Assembly (NCBI RefSeq): GCF_965363235.1
Contig: NC_134843.1
Span: 50,897,535-50,961,534, forward strand
DNA from: Mytilus galloprovincialis
Taxonomy: Eukaryota; Mollusca; Bivalvia; Mytilida; Mytilidae
Length of the DNA: 64,000 nucleotides
Reading direction: 5' to 3'
Position 1 is the stretch's first letter. Each line of letters begins with the position of its first letter. Below, piece after piece: positions 29,001-34,740 of the stretch. The position numbers and the translations under genes are program-made. A model generated the notes under the pieces. It was not told the DNA's origin and did no database searches. It saw only the letters and a list, made by a program, of their open reading frames with translations.

Positions 29001-32000
29001 TTGGTCCTGTGAAAAATACAATTTATGCATTTTAAAAATTCAGCTGAGATTATTGTTTAAAACATGGAGTTACATACAATGAATATGATGAATGTTGTAC
29101 TATACAAAACGAGTCGTGTTATATGCAGGGCTATTGCAAAGGCTTTATACATGAATGTAATGCTTTGTACTTTTATAGTTTTCTATAATGTATTTGTTCT
29201 GTTCTTTTTTCAAGGCCATACGGTGACCTATATTGCTATTATCCACGTCATTTGTTCTTTGGTAGATAGTTGTCTAATTGTCAATCACACCGCATCTCCT
29301 AATTGTACTACGAATAAAACATTGTATAACAAGAAACAATTTTACAGATATAATCTTTGTAAAACTTCAAATATATGTATTAATAAAATTGCAGGTACAT
29401 CGTCGGATCGAAATATTGACATCAATTAAAAACATATATGAATGCTATGAAAATCAAAGGAATTAATTACATCTACAATTAACAAAAATCAAGTGCTAAC
29501 GTTTTTAAAAATGCTTAATTTTAAAGACTGACTTGCTAGGTAATATACGTAACTATGCGATATGTCATTTCGTGTATTGTTTTGAAATGTTTCCCCCTGC
29601 CCTCCACCTCCCCCCACGTTAAAATCAAGAATGTTACCATGGACATTGATATTTACTATTTCACCAATCACTCTAGGAGGATGTCAAAGCTAAGACTCAA
29701 AAGTAATGAGGTCATACTATATCCAGTTTCACTGCCACATTGCTTGGATAAATGAAAATACCACTTTGTAAAAGTTTTGCGTCTTCCGCACTTTTATGAA
29801 TTTACCTTTAACTGGCGGGAAACTTATTGGACAAAGGTATGACCAAACTAATCTGATATCATATTACTTGCAGAAACCGGAGAATATGATATAACCAAAT
29901 GTATCCCACAATCAGCTAGTATACATATAACAGGTACACACATATTTTTTTATTTGTTCTTGTACAATTTTTTACTTAAACAAATGAAGTCTCTTTGTTC
30001 ACCGCTTCCATGCCGAACAAAAGATAATGTGGACCTTTTTGCGAATCATTTCATCGTCGCATACGCTTGTACTATATCGTCGATTTCTTTAAAATATTGA
30101 GACACATATTTAGATTTTAACAGCTTAGGTGTCAAGTGTTGGGTGTAATTAATCGTTTTTGGATCGCTCTGATTAAAAAGGAAACATGATTTATAACATA
30201 CATGTTTAAATTGTCAGTTTTTAAGTAGTTTCAACCCTAGCATGCGTATCAAATAATCACCTTTTGGCCCCAATCGCCATGTTAGTGTTCACGTGTTTTA
30301 GAACGTAAACAGTATTACTTTTAGATATTTGGCTTTGATAATTTCCGATGAAGATAAATCCTAAAAAATGCAACTCAATTGCATGCAAATAAGTGTTATT
30401 TTTTTTCATAGCACTGCGACAAAACTGCTGATGGTGGACCTGTATCTCCTCGTCGATGGAATATCTATTCTTAGCAGTCAGTGCTCCGGTACTGACTTGA
30501 TTGATAACATTCCCTTCTGAAATTGTCCGTAAAAATAAGTTTCAAGTCACCTAGGCAAAGTTGACCTTATATGGATTTGGCGGCTTTTTTTTTACGTTAA
30601 GTTTGTTAACATTGCTCGTCAAGTGTTTCCTCTTAAGGGCATACGATACAGTTACAGGGAAGGTAATGACGTTGCTAACGTAAAATGTTATTTTCGCGAC
30701 GTCAAACTGTGACATATCAGGAAAAGATGCATTTTTCGACTGATTTTTACCATTCAAACTGATTTAATTTGAAAACAAGTTCATGGCCCCCTATTTTTCA
30801 AAACAGCAATTTGTTTCATATTGCAGGGAGATTATGTGACCAAAATTTTATAAAACTGTAAATAGAGGGATTTTTTTAATTTTGATAAACATGCAGCAAA
30901 AAATGACGTATTTTCCTCAATTCATGAACATTTGATAAATATCAGTTATTTCTGAATAAAAAATGCATAATTTTTTAGGATACTTATAAATTACAGAAAT
31001 TACTGATTATTTAACAAAACACAATTTGTGTTTATCTTTTATAACGAAAAAGAAATTACGGCCACAAATCTGAATTTTTAGCTAATATACAAAATTTCGA
31101 CCTCATTTTACTAAAAAAGTAGCACATGAAGGTATATTTTTTATTACATATTTAAATTAATCAGGTACAAAATAGCCTATATGCAAATTTTCACGAACTT
31201 GTAAAAACAGGATCAAAACTGTATCGTATGCCCTTAAATATCCTTTGCTTTAAAGTTTTGGCCTTGGACACTCCTAATGAAAACTTTATTACGTACATTT
31301 ATAAAACAAAATACTTTTTATATCACTTTCAAAGATGTAAACGCACAATTATGATTAGTTGAATCAGCTACAACCCTTCGCTCACAAGACTATGAATACG
31401 TTTAGTTGTGATGTGAATATAGGATTCGGATATATATTTTTCATCCATCTTTATCAAATATTTCTGTTTCGTATCGAAAATTAAGAATCTCATACAAAGT
31501 AAACCATCCAGACGCAAAAAAGAAAAAAGAATCATGCAATAAAACAATCGGATCTTATATCAGAATAAATCAAAATATTGACGTATTGAACTAGTTCATG
31601 ACAAATAAAAACCTATCAAATTCTTAACTTATTTTATTAAGAAAAAGCTTGTCTACCTCAGAAATAGATTACCTACGTTTTTTGGCAAAACGTTTAGGAT
31701 TGTTTTTGGTTCTCAATGCTCATAAACTTCATACTTTAGTTGGACTTTTTAATTTTTTTTTATTCGAGCATCGATTATGCGTCTTTTTATACACGAAACG
31801 CAAGTCTGGCTCTAATACAAAATTTCAATCCTGGTATCTATAAAGAGTTATTTACCCTTCCGGAGCACCTGAGATCACCCCTAGTTTTTGGTGGGGTTCG
31901 TGTTGTTTATTCTTTAGTTTTCTATGTTGTGTCGTGTGTACTATTGTTTTTCTGTTTGTCCTTTTCATTTTTAGCCTTGGCGTTGTCAGTTTGTTTTAGA

Positions 32001-32883
32001 TTTATGAGTTTGACTGTCCCTTTGGTATCTTTCGTCCCTCTTTTATTTGGTACCTCTTAATCTTACTGTTCAGCTCATATAATATACCAAGATTAGAATT
32101 TTTTTTATATATATTTCTATATATTTTTTAAAAAGAATGTGACATCCATTAAAAAGAGCATACCTTTAGCACCCTTAAATTATCTTATGTGTATTATCGA
32201 AACTTATGTTATAATAACATATTCGAAAATCTACGGAACATAATTTATACGTGTTTCTCGTTTCTCGTTTTTTTTATTTTATTTAGATTAGACCGTTGGT
32301 TTTCCCGTTTGAATGGTTTTACAGTCTAGTAATTTTGGGGCCCTTTATAGCTTGTTATTCGGTGTGAGCCAAGGCTCCGTGTTCAAGGCCGTACATTGAC
32401 CTAAAATGGTTTACTTTTTTTAAATTGTTATTTCGATGGAGAGTTGTCTCATTGACACTCACACCACATCGTCCTATATCTACTTAAAAAAATAATATTG
32501 TCATAACTTCATCGATAAATCTAGTCTATTTAGATTGCTTTTCATACTTGTGTCTAAAATTCCGAAATTCAATATTAACAAATACGTCTTACATAAAAAC
32601 AAATCGTACTTTCTTTTTGGAAATGTGTTATTTCAGTTAATTTAGTTATTTCAATTGAAACCATTATTGGCCATTTTTTAGCCTCACAATAAACTACCAG
32701 TATTTGAATAAATAAATATACAAACTGGTTTTAATTTTAGTGCTTTTGTGTTACGGTTTCAAAAAACTAGTCTGAAAGCAAAGTTTGCAAGTATACAGTT
32801 ATAAAGAAATGTCTTAACTCACCTAACTTATGGAGGAAAATGAGGTATAATGCGCAAAGTGATATTCCGTATTGAAATGTCAT
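4889..32883 (-). CDS. Gene A: ITIM-bearing Ig/FN3 transmembrane receptor, 15 coding exons, 959 aa
   Basis: Joined exons (minus): 32883-32823, 29006-28668, 25829-25581, 24109-23849, 22987-22727, 18467-18204, 17179-16919, 14699-14409, 13322-13017, 12084-11965, 9176-9152, 7513-7479, 6341-6174, 5629-5571, 5068-4889. Every junction is GT-AG, and the sum, 2880 nt, is one open frame ending in TAA. Layout: signal peptide 1-21, Cys-rich domain 22-133, Ig domains 134-216, 217-303, 304-390, 391-478, 479-565, 566-662, FN3 663-764, transmembrane helix about 772-797, tail 798-959. Tail tyrosines include EPEYAD, KLYESA, VGYEVN, ALYSVV, LQYADL (ITIM, Y909) and TIYAVV (ITSM-like, Y934). By family knowledge, phosphorylated ITIM/ITSM motifs recruit SH2 phosphatases or adaptors, so a cell-surface recognition receptor with inhibitory signalling is inferred. 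The ligand is unknown. The start ATG has A at -3 and begins a hydrophobic leader. A candidate poly(A) signal AATAAA lies at 4584-4589 (minus). The exon model is hand-made; alternative exons cannot be excluded. Confidence 0.85.
5571..5629 (-). CDS. Gene A exon 14: lysine-rich cytoplasmic segment
   Basis: This 59-nt exon (acceptor TTTACAAG, donor GTAAAAAAAA) encodes GQEGVRIKENKDNDKGKTNK, shifting phase 1 to 0. The weak donor and non-consensus AAG acceptor make alternative use plausible. The frame is supported by continuity into the ITIM exon. Confidence 0.65.
6174..6341 (-). CDS. Gene A exon 13: cytoplasmic tail with three tyrosine motifs
   Basis: This 168-nt phase 1-1 exon encodes a hydrophilic segment with KLYESAG (Y833), KVGYEVND (Y849) and TALYSVVQKK (Y873). 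YxxV/YxxA spacing suggests SH2-docking sites. Skipping this exon would keep the frame. Acceptor AAACGTAG, donor GTAAAGAAC. Confidence 0.8.
7479..7513 (-). CDS. Gene A exon 12: 35-nt cytoplasmic micro-exon with tyrosine
   Basis: This 35-nt exon (acceptor TTTTTCAAG, donor GTATGTAT) encodes MALANEPEYAD in phase 2 to 1. The tyrosine in EPEYAD has an acidic context typical of a kinase substrate. Confidence 0.7.
9152..9176 (-). CDS. Gene A exon 11: 25-nt cytoplasmic micro-exon
   Basis: This 25-nt exon (acceptor TTTTTTAG, donor GTAAGTTAAG) encodes GKRSERNE and changes the phase from 1 to 2. The choice is supported because the next exon restores phase 1 exactly. With exon 12 it forms a 60-nt unit, so the pair can be skipped without a frameshift. 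Confidence 0.7.
9655..9795 (-). repeat. Family B mussel repeat, reverse copy
   Basis: AATGGAAATGGGAATGTGTC, AAAGAGACAACAACTCGACC and CGAGAAACTCCCACACCCGG. In gene A intron 10. Confidence 0.75.
9940..10395 (+). mobile_element. Retrozyme-like repeat, nearly full monomer with partial second copy
   Basis: A partial first copy (9940-10055, with CAATGCTCTTCAACTTTGTA) runs into a near-complete monomer. That monomer holds GTCCCCGAGGGTATCAACAG (10078-10097), the CAATGCTCTTCAACTTTGTA block again (10266-10285), the hammerhead and AATCCTGGTACCTTTGAGG. Head-to-tail partial duplication fits an element copied from circular or multimeric RNA. It sits in gene A intron 10 in antisense orientation. Confidence 0.65.
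10316..10359 (+). ncRNA. Hammerhead ribozyme copy, core intact, stem III altered
   Basis: Stem I GCGUCA/UGGCGU, CUGAUGA, stem II GUCU/AGAC with loop UAGGU, and GAAA are all intact. Stem III reads ACACGCUU instead of the palindrome ACGCGCGU, so dimer pairing is weakened. It lies antisense within gene A intron 10. Confidence 0.7.
10400..11129. other. Gene A intron 10, middle part
   Basis: Contains AATCATGGTACGTCACATCC and GGGTTGTTTACTTCCGGTGA, which look like repeat-derived words, but no ends could be defined. Confidence 0.35.
11130..11400 (-). repeat. Diverged copy of the 51-53 kb array unit
   Basis: GCTCAAAACCAAACACT, AAATAGCCCAATTTCTGCAA, GAGGGAGTTGGAACTTTAGT and CACTGACTACTGAGGTGA match the block order of the array units. 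No usable hammerhead core remains. Confidence 0.5.
11965..12084 (-). CDS. Gene A exon 10: transmembrane helix
   Basis: This 120-nt phase 1-1 exon encodes ALEKESNIGLYIGASIGTFA and continues through a hydrophobic helix to VVVLFLRRKKYQ. The basic RRKK after the hydrophobic run is a stop-transfer signal placing the C-terminus in the cytosol (type I topology). Acceptor ACTTTCAG, donor GTACTAAC. Confidence 0.87.
13017..13322 (-). CDS. Gene A exon 9: fibronectin type III domain
   Basis: This 306-nt phase 1-1 exon encodes a 102-residue FN3 domain: LQWIPSFHGGDTQLFKLYY (B-C strands with Trp and the Tyr pair), then INGLQPATSYVFKLIAYNTFGDS, the classic L-x-P-x-T-x-Y-x-F-x-x-x-A-x-N block. Acceptor GTTACAG, donor GTATTGTT. 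It is the membrane-proximal domain of the ectodomain, as in nephrin-like and many other Ig-superfamily receptors. Confidence 0.88.
13941..13978 (+). repeat. CTTTTTTTT minisatellite
   Basis: Four imperfect units of C followed by seven or eight T, in gene A intron 8. It reads as poly-purine on the gene strand. Confidence 0.8.
14409..14699 (-). CDS. Gene A exon 8: Ig-like domain lacking canonical cysteines
   Basis: This 291-nt phase 1-1 exon encodes 97 residues with an Ig outline: FFSYPQPKISWTFSKNG resembles a B-C strand and SQYGMYVLQVSNG an F-G strand. The B- and F-strand cysteines are replaced by Phe/Ser and Leu/Val, so the core disulfide is missing. The conserved Trp and the D-x-x-x-YGMY pattern support the Ig-fold call. 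Acceptor TTTTTTTAG, donor GTAAGTAA. Confidence 0.8.
15650..16010 (+). repeat. Family C mussel repeat
   Basis: GGAGCAGGATTTGCTTACCC, then CAAGTCAGGAATATGACAAG and CTCGGAGTTTAGTATTTTTG. Nested in the 14968-16734 element. Confidence 0.65.
16085..16165 (+). repeat. Family A mussel repeat
   Basis: GATGTGGTATGAGTGCCAAT then GAGACAACTCTCCATCCAAA; truncated after the first 80 bp. Nested inside the 14968-16734 element. Confidence 0.75.
16919..17179 (-). CDS. Gene A exon 7: Ig domain, C2/I-like
   Basis: This 261-nt phase 1-1 exon encodes an Ig domain with LICEIDGVPKP on the B strand and DTGNYTCAAENSEG on the F strand. The C-strand Trp is replaced by the sequence YGRLF. It lacks the C-x3-C-x3-C signature of exons 3-6 and is closer to ordinary I-set domains. 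Acceptor AATCGTAG, donor GTAAGTAATG. Confidence 0.85.
18204..18467 (-). CDS. Gene A exon 6: Ig domain with extra cysteines
   Basis: This 264-nt phase 1-1 exon encodes YGPSRVVLSPNETEY, then CTATCQPPCVGTW and TGSYRCNISN. Acceptor TTCTAG, donor GTAAGTAC. It is the third member of the duplicated exon set. A 36-bp perfect palindrome sits 30 bp upstream of its acceptor. Confidence 0.87.
18497..18532. repeat. 36-bp perfect palindrome near gene A exon 6 acceptor
   Basis: AGAGACATATAATACAAT is followed with no spacer by its exact reverse complement. The palindrome is flanked by TATGAT on both sides (one intervening base each). It is 30 bp from the exon 6 boundary, in the branch-point region of intron 5. 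Confidence 0.9.
19410..19800 (-). repeat. Family A mussel repeat, long reverse copy
   Basis: Reverse-complement words are clear: GTGCCTGTCCCAAGTCAGG, GGCTTTTTATAGCTGACTAT, GTTGAAGGCCGTAGGGTGAC and AGTTGTCTCATTGGCAATCA. In gene A intron 5. Confidence 0.75.
20212..20465 (+). repeat. Family B mussel repeat
   Basis: GCGCCTGTCCCAAGTCAGTA, then GGGCCAGTTGTAAGACGCCT and GACACAATCCCCATTTCCAT. In gene A intron 5, antisense to the gene. Confidence 0.7.
20797..22709. mobile_element. 1.9-kb DNA transposon with long TIRs and GTAATTAC iterons, in gene A intron 5
   Basis: The left end TGTTACAGTAAATAAGTGAA and right end (reverse complement) TGTTACAGTAAATAGGTGAA continue as inverted repeats for about 50 bp, with several GTAATTAC/GTAATTCC iterons at both ends. 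AT-rich flanks hide the target duplication. Inside, 21.3-21.9 kb holds about three imperfect tandem blocks (AAGCTTCTGTTCAA, TAGAAATCCAGGAT). 21945-22380 is a frame broken by several stops. I recognise no transposase motif. Confidence 0.6.
22727..22987 (-). CDS. Gene A exon 5: Ig domain with extra cysteines
   Basis: This 261-nt phase 1-1 exon encodes YGPKKVTLSPNTT at its start, then CSAECKPVCILNW and AGKYECNATN. Acceptor ATTTCAG, donor GTGAGTAG. It has the same length, phase and domain boundaries as exon 4, so the two are paralogous exons. The donor lies about 17 bp from the end of the TIR element in the following intron. Confidence 0.87.
22988..23848 (-). other. Gene A intron 4
   Basis: AT-rich with a short hairpin around GAAGATGTGGTGTGATACAC (23362-23390). 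No element ends or coding signal seen. Confidence 0.4.
23849..24109 (-). CDS. Gene A exon 4: Ig domain with extra cysteines
   Basis: This 261-nt phase 1-1 exon encodes an Ig domain beginning YGPKQVILSPNET, with CSADCQPDCTLMW and SGTYQC. Acceptor TTCACAG, donor GTACGTAT. It is closely similar to exons 5 and 6 over its whole length, which indicates tandem exon duplication. Confidence 0.87.
24130..24350 (-). repeat. Family C mussel repeat, reverse
   Basis: AACACGAACTCCACTAAAAC and GATCAGATCCTGCTCC-like words, mirror of the 15.66- and 31.85-kb copies. It starts about 20 bp beyond the gene A exon 4 acceptor, and so creates a long false frame around that exon. Confidence 0.65.
24351..25580 (-). 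other. Gene A intron 3, distal part
   Basis: Nothing beyond simple AT-rich sequence was recognised. Confidence 0.4.
25581..25829 (-). CDS. Gene A exon 3: Ig domain with extra cysteines
   Basis: This 249-nt phase 1-1 exon encodes one Ig domain of 83 residues. The B-strand Cys lies in the signature CNAFCGPPCTFQW (C-x3-C-x3-C-x3-W), and the F-strand motif is DNGTYQC. Acceptor CATAG, donor GTAAGTTC. The two additional cysteines next to the canonical one predict a second local disulfide. Confidence 0.85.
26225..26345 (+). repeat. Family C mussel repeat fragment
   Basis: TTTTGTCGTTTGAGATTGCC, then GTGAGTTCAGTATTTTTGTG, the 3' words of family C. Confidence 0.5.
26922..27885. mobile_element. TA-flanked element built of GTCCGTT/AACGGAC words
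   Basis: Terminal inverted repeats AAAGCCTCGGTCACACCTAA and TAAGGTGTGACCGAGGCTTT are flanked by TA on both sides, suggesting a TA target duplication as in Tc1/mariner-type MITEs. The interior consists largely of degenerate GTCCGTT and AACGGAC words in alternating blocks, which can fold back on each other. A 159-codon open frame inside it is a by-product of the repeats. It lies in gene A intron 2. Confidence 0.7.
27886..28667 (-). other. Gene A intron 2, proximal to exon 2
   Basis: Contains a C-rich run at 28027-28048 (mostly C with one G interruption) in otherwise AT-rich DNA; no element recognised. Confidence 0.4.
28668..29006 (-). CDS. Gene A exon 2: Cys-rich N-terminal extracellular domain
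   Basis: This 339-nt phase 1-1 exon encodes about 113 residues with ten cysteines, including the cluster GTCWCNPNG, and several N-glycosylation sites (NIS, NIT, NHT). The acceptor is TTTTTCACAG and the donor GTATTTTC. It does not show the usual Ig spacing of Cys, Trp and DxGxYxC, so I cannot assign a family: it may be a diverged Ig V-type domain or another small disulfide-rich module. As the membrane-distal domain it is the likely ligand-contact region (inference). Confidence 0.75.
29205..29310 (-). repeat. Family A mussel repeat fragment, reverse
   Basis: CAAGGCCATACGGTGACCTA and AGTTGTCTAATTGTCAATCA. In gene A intron 1, close to exon 2. Confidence 0.6.
30633..31237. mobile_element. TTAA-flanked MITE, piggyBac-like
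   Basis: The two ends are TTAAGGGCATACGATACAGT and its reverse complement ACTGTATCGTATGCCCTTAA. TTAA at each border is the target duplication of piggyBac transposases. The 605-bp element has no coding capacity and lies in gene A intron 1. Confidence 0.65.
31640..31850 (+). mobile_element. Degenerate retrozyme-like repeat in gene A intron 1
   Basis: The blocks GGTTCTCAATGCTCATAAAC and ACGAAACGCAAGTCTGG, then CAATCCTGGTATCTATAAAG, follow the family order. The CUGAUGA core has decayed to GAUUAUG at about 31772. Confidence 0.5.
31850..32060 (+). repeat. Family C mussel repeat
   Basis: TTACCCTTCCGGAGCACCTG, GGTGGGGTTCGTGTTGTTTA and GACTGTCCCTTTGGTATCTT. Directly joined to the 3' end of the degenerate retrozyme-like copy. 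Confidence 0.65.
32270..32485 (-). repeat. Family A mussel repeat, reverse copy
   Basis: GGCCCTTTATAGCTTGTTAT, GCTCCGTGTTCAAGGCCGTA and GAGAGTTGTCTCATTGACAC. In gene A intron 1, about 340 bp from exon 1. Confidence 0.75.
32823..32883 (-). CDS. Gene A exon 1: start codon and signal peptide
   Basis: This 61-nt exon starts with ATG at 32883 and encodes MTFQYGISLCALYLIFLHKL plus one base (phase 1). The hydrophobic run is typical of a secretory leader. The donor GTGAGTTAAG follows directly. No acceptor-like AG lies just before the ATG, so the 5' UTR probably begins in this exon. Confidence 0.8.
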
Positions 32884-33199
32884 TTTTAAGATATGAATAA
32901 TTCGTCAAAAGAGTTGAACAGTAACAGGTAAAGTGCATACAGATAACATTTTATTTTACATCCTTCAACAATTGCGTATTAATAATATAGGAGATACCAA
33001 AATGTTAAATAGTTCAGGCTTCTTTGCGCACATTTGAATATTCCATAAATGCATCGATGGAAATATTGCACAGGACGTTTTTACAGCAAAAACAAATCAT
33101 CAAAGGTAAACAAAATATAACATTTCAACTCTGATATTTTAGGGAGCGAATTTGTATATATATATCATTTAGCCATAGGAACTGACATTTTCAACTGAA

Positions 33200-33275
33200 T
33201 TTTAATATTTTCATATCAAAATAGATCCTTATTGGTGGAAAGACCTTCAATTGTTCCTTGAACAATTGGTTTTTA
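33200..33275 (+). repeat. Partial copy of the 55.9-kb repeat end
   Basis: TTGGTGGAAAGACCTTCAAT and GTTCCTTGAACAATTGGTTT match the reverse complement of 55881-55950; the ATT microsatellite starts where the match stops. Confidence 0.6.

Positions 33276-33332
<57 letters not shown>
33276..33332 (+). repeat. ATT microsatellite
   Basis: An uninterrupted run of about 19 ATT units in the intergenic region between genes A and B. Confidence 0.95.
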
Positions 33333-33476
33333 GCAATATTATATTTACCACAGAAAGTAACCAGAATTATAATATTGCACTAGTGCAATAAATCATCAAC
33401 ATTTAGCACGTCATCAACGACAAAATCTTAGTTTAAACTAATTGTACTTTATAATATTATATTGCTATACAATAAA

Positions 33477-33597
33477 AGGGTTATTGCATGAATATTGGGA
33501 AATATTGTCGCTCGTAGAACATATATTGCAATCGCAAGCTCGTGCAATATAAAATTCTACTGGGGACAATATTCCCAAATATTCATGCAATAACCCT
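33477..33597. mobile_element. Inverted-repeat element between two ATT microsatellites
   Basis: Arms of 33 bp start AGGGTTATTGCATGAATATT and are inverted at 33565-33597. The centre holds TGCAATCGCAAGCTCGTGCA. ATT runs lie on both sides. It is upstream of gene A's start, in the divergent intergenic region. Confidence 0.55.
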
Positions 33598-33603
33598 ATA
33601 TTA

Positions 33604-33606
<3 letters not shown>

Positions 33607-33670
<64 letters not shown>
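33607..33670 (+). repeat. ATT microsatellite
   Basis: An uninterrupted run of about 21 ATT units, just after the inverted-repeat element. Confidence 0.95.
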
Positions 33671-33671
<1 letters not shown>

Positions 33672-34399
33672 AAAAATACGGCTACCCTTAAACGTGGACG
33701 CAAATATGTTATTAAGAATATAATAACCTTATTGACAGTCATGAGTATCATTTTTTAGTTAATAAAGCCGTGTGTTAACAAAAATGTAAAGGCAATAACA
33801 CTTCTAAACGTTTCCTTCTTTTATATGTAATATATTCCATGACTATTAATGATTATAATTAAATGCAATTAAATCTGAATCAGGGTTATCTCCTACGCGA
33901 GGAGAGACCTTATTTTTTTGCTTCCTTCAAACATTTTTTCGACATGGCCAAATCTGATTCTATTGAAATAACATTAAAGGGAAACTTCGCAAAAAAATCA
34001 AGAAATGATATTATGTTCATTCTGTATAAAAATGCTCAAATTCATAGATATTAAAGTTTTATTCCGCTAGATAAGCGATCACCATCGATTTTAAATTTAG
34101 AGTATCAATTCTCTAATAACGATATGTCTATAAACCACAAAGGAACAAAACTACAGTAACCGATGTAGTCGTAATTGCGTGTCGATATCTTGTCAATCGT
34201 ACGGTTGTTTTATCCGACTAACAAACTTGATACGGAAAATATTCTTATTTTTTTGAATTACCATAGTCTCTTGTTTTTAAACTGTTGATATTGGAATTAG
34301 GTAAAAAGTCAAAGTTGAAATCATAAATAAGTGTTCCGTGAAAATTGTTTTCGAAAATCTAATTTGTTCATAATTCTTTAAAATAATAAACTTTTTTCA

Positions 34400-34740
34400 A
34401 AAAAATTTTGATCTCAGTCCCTCATCTGATCACCAGCATGGCTAAAGGTATTACTTCCAAAGGTATTGTGAGGGGTGTGAGGTACCAATTTTCCTGCACC
34501 AGATGCGCATTTCGACAATACATGTCTCTTCAGTGATGCTCGTGGCCAAAATATTTGAAATCCAAAGCTTATATAAAAGATGCAATAATCCAAAAGGTCC
34601 AAAAAGTATAGCCAAATCGGTGAAAGGAATCAGAGCTTTGCATGAGGGAGATACATTCCTTAATTTATAATAATTTTGGAAGTTATATTGACCAAATATG
34701 GCCCATCGATTTATCTTATCATGACGCAGTACCATGTAAG
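34400..34740 (-). mobile_element. Retrozyme-like or SINE-like repeat with hammerhead variant
   Basis: The minus strand has GATTTCAAATATTTTGGCCA, the hammerhead, then GGAAAATTGGTACCTCACAC, which parallel the layout of the other hammerhead repeats. Upstream blocks resemble those of the 51-53 kb array units. The ends are uncertain. Confidence 0.55.
34496..34539 (-). ncRNA. Hammerhead ribozyme, intact variant, between the two genes
   Basis: On the minus strand: stem I GCAUCA/UGGUGC, core CUGAAGA (position 7 is the tolerant position), stem II GACA/UGUC with loop UGUAU, GAA, stem III palindrome AUGCGCAU, then C17 at 34502. Each stem differs from the 46.3-kb copy by compensating changes. Predicted cleavage is between 34502 and 34501. 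Confidence 0.75.
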
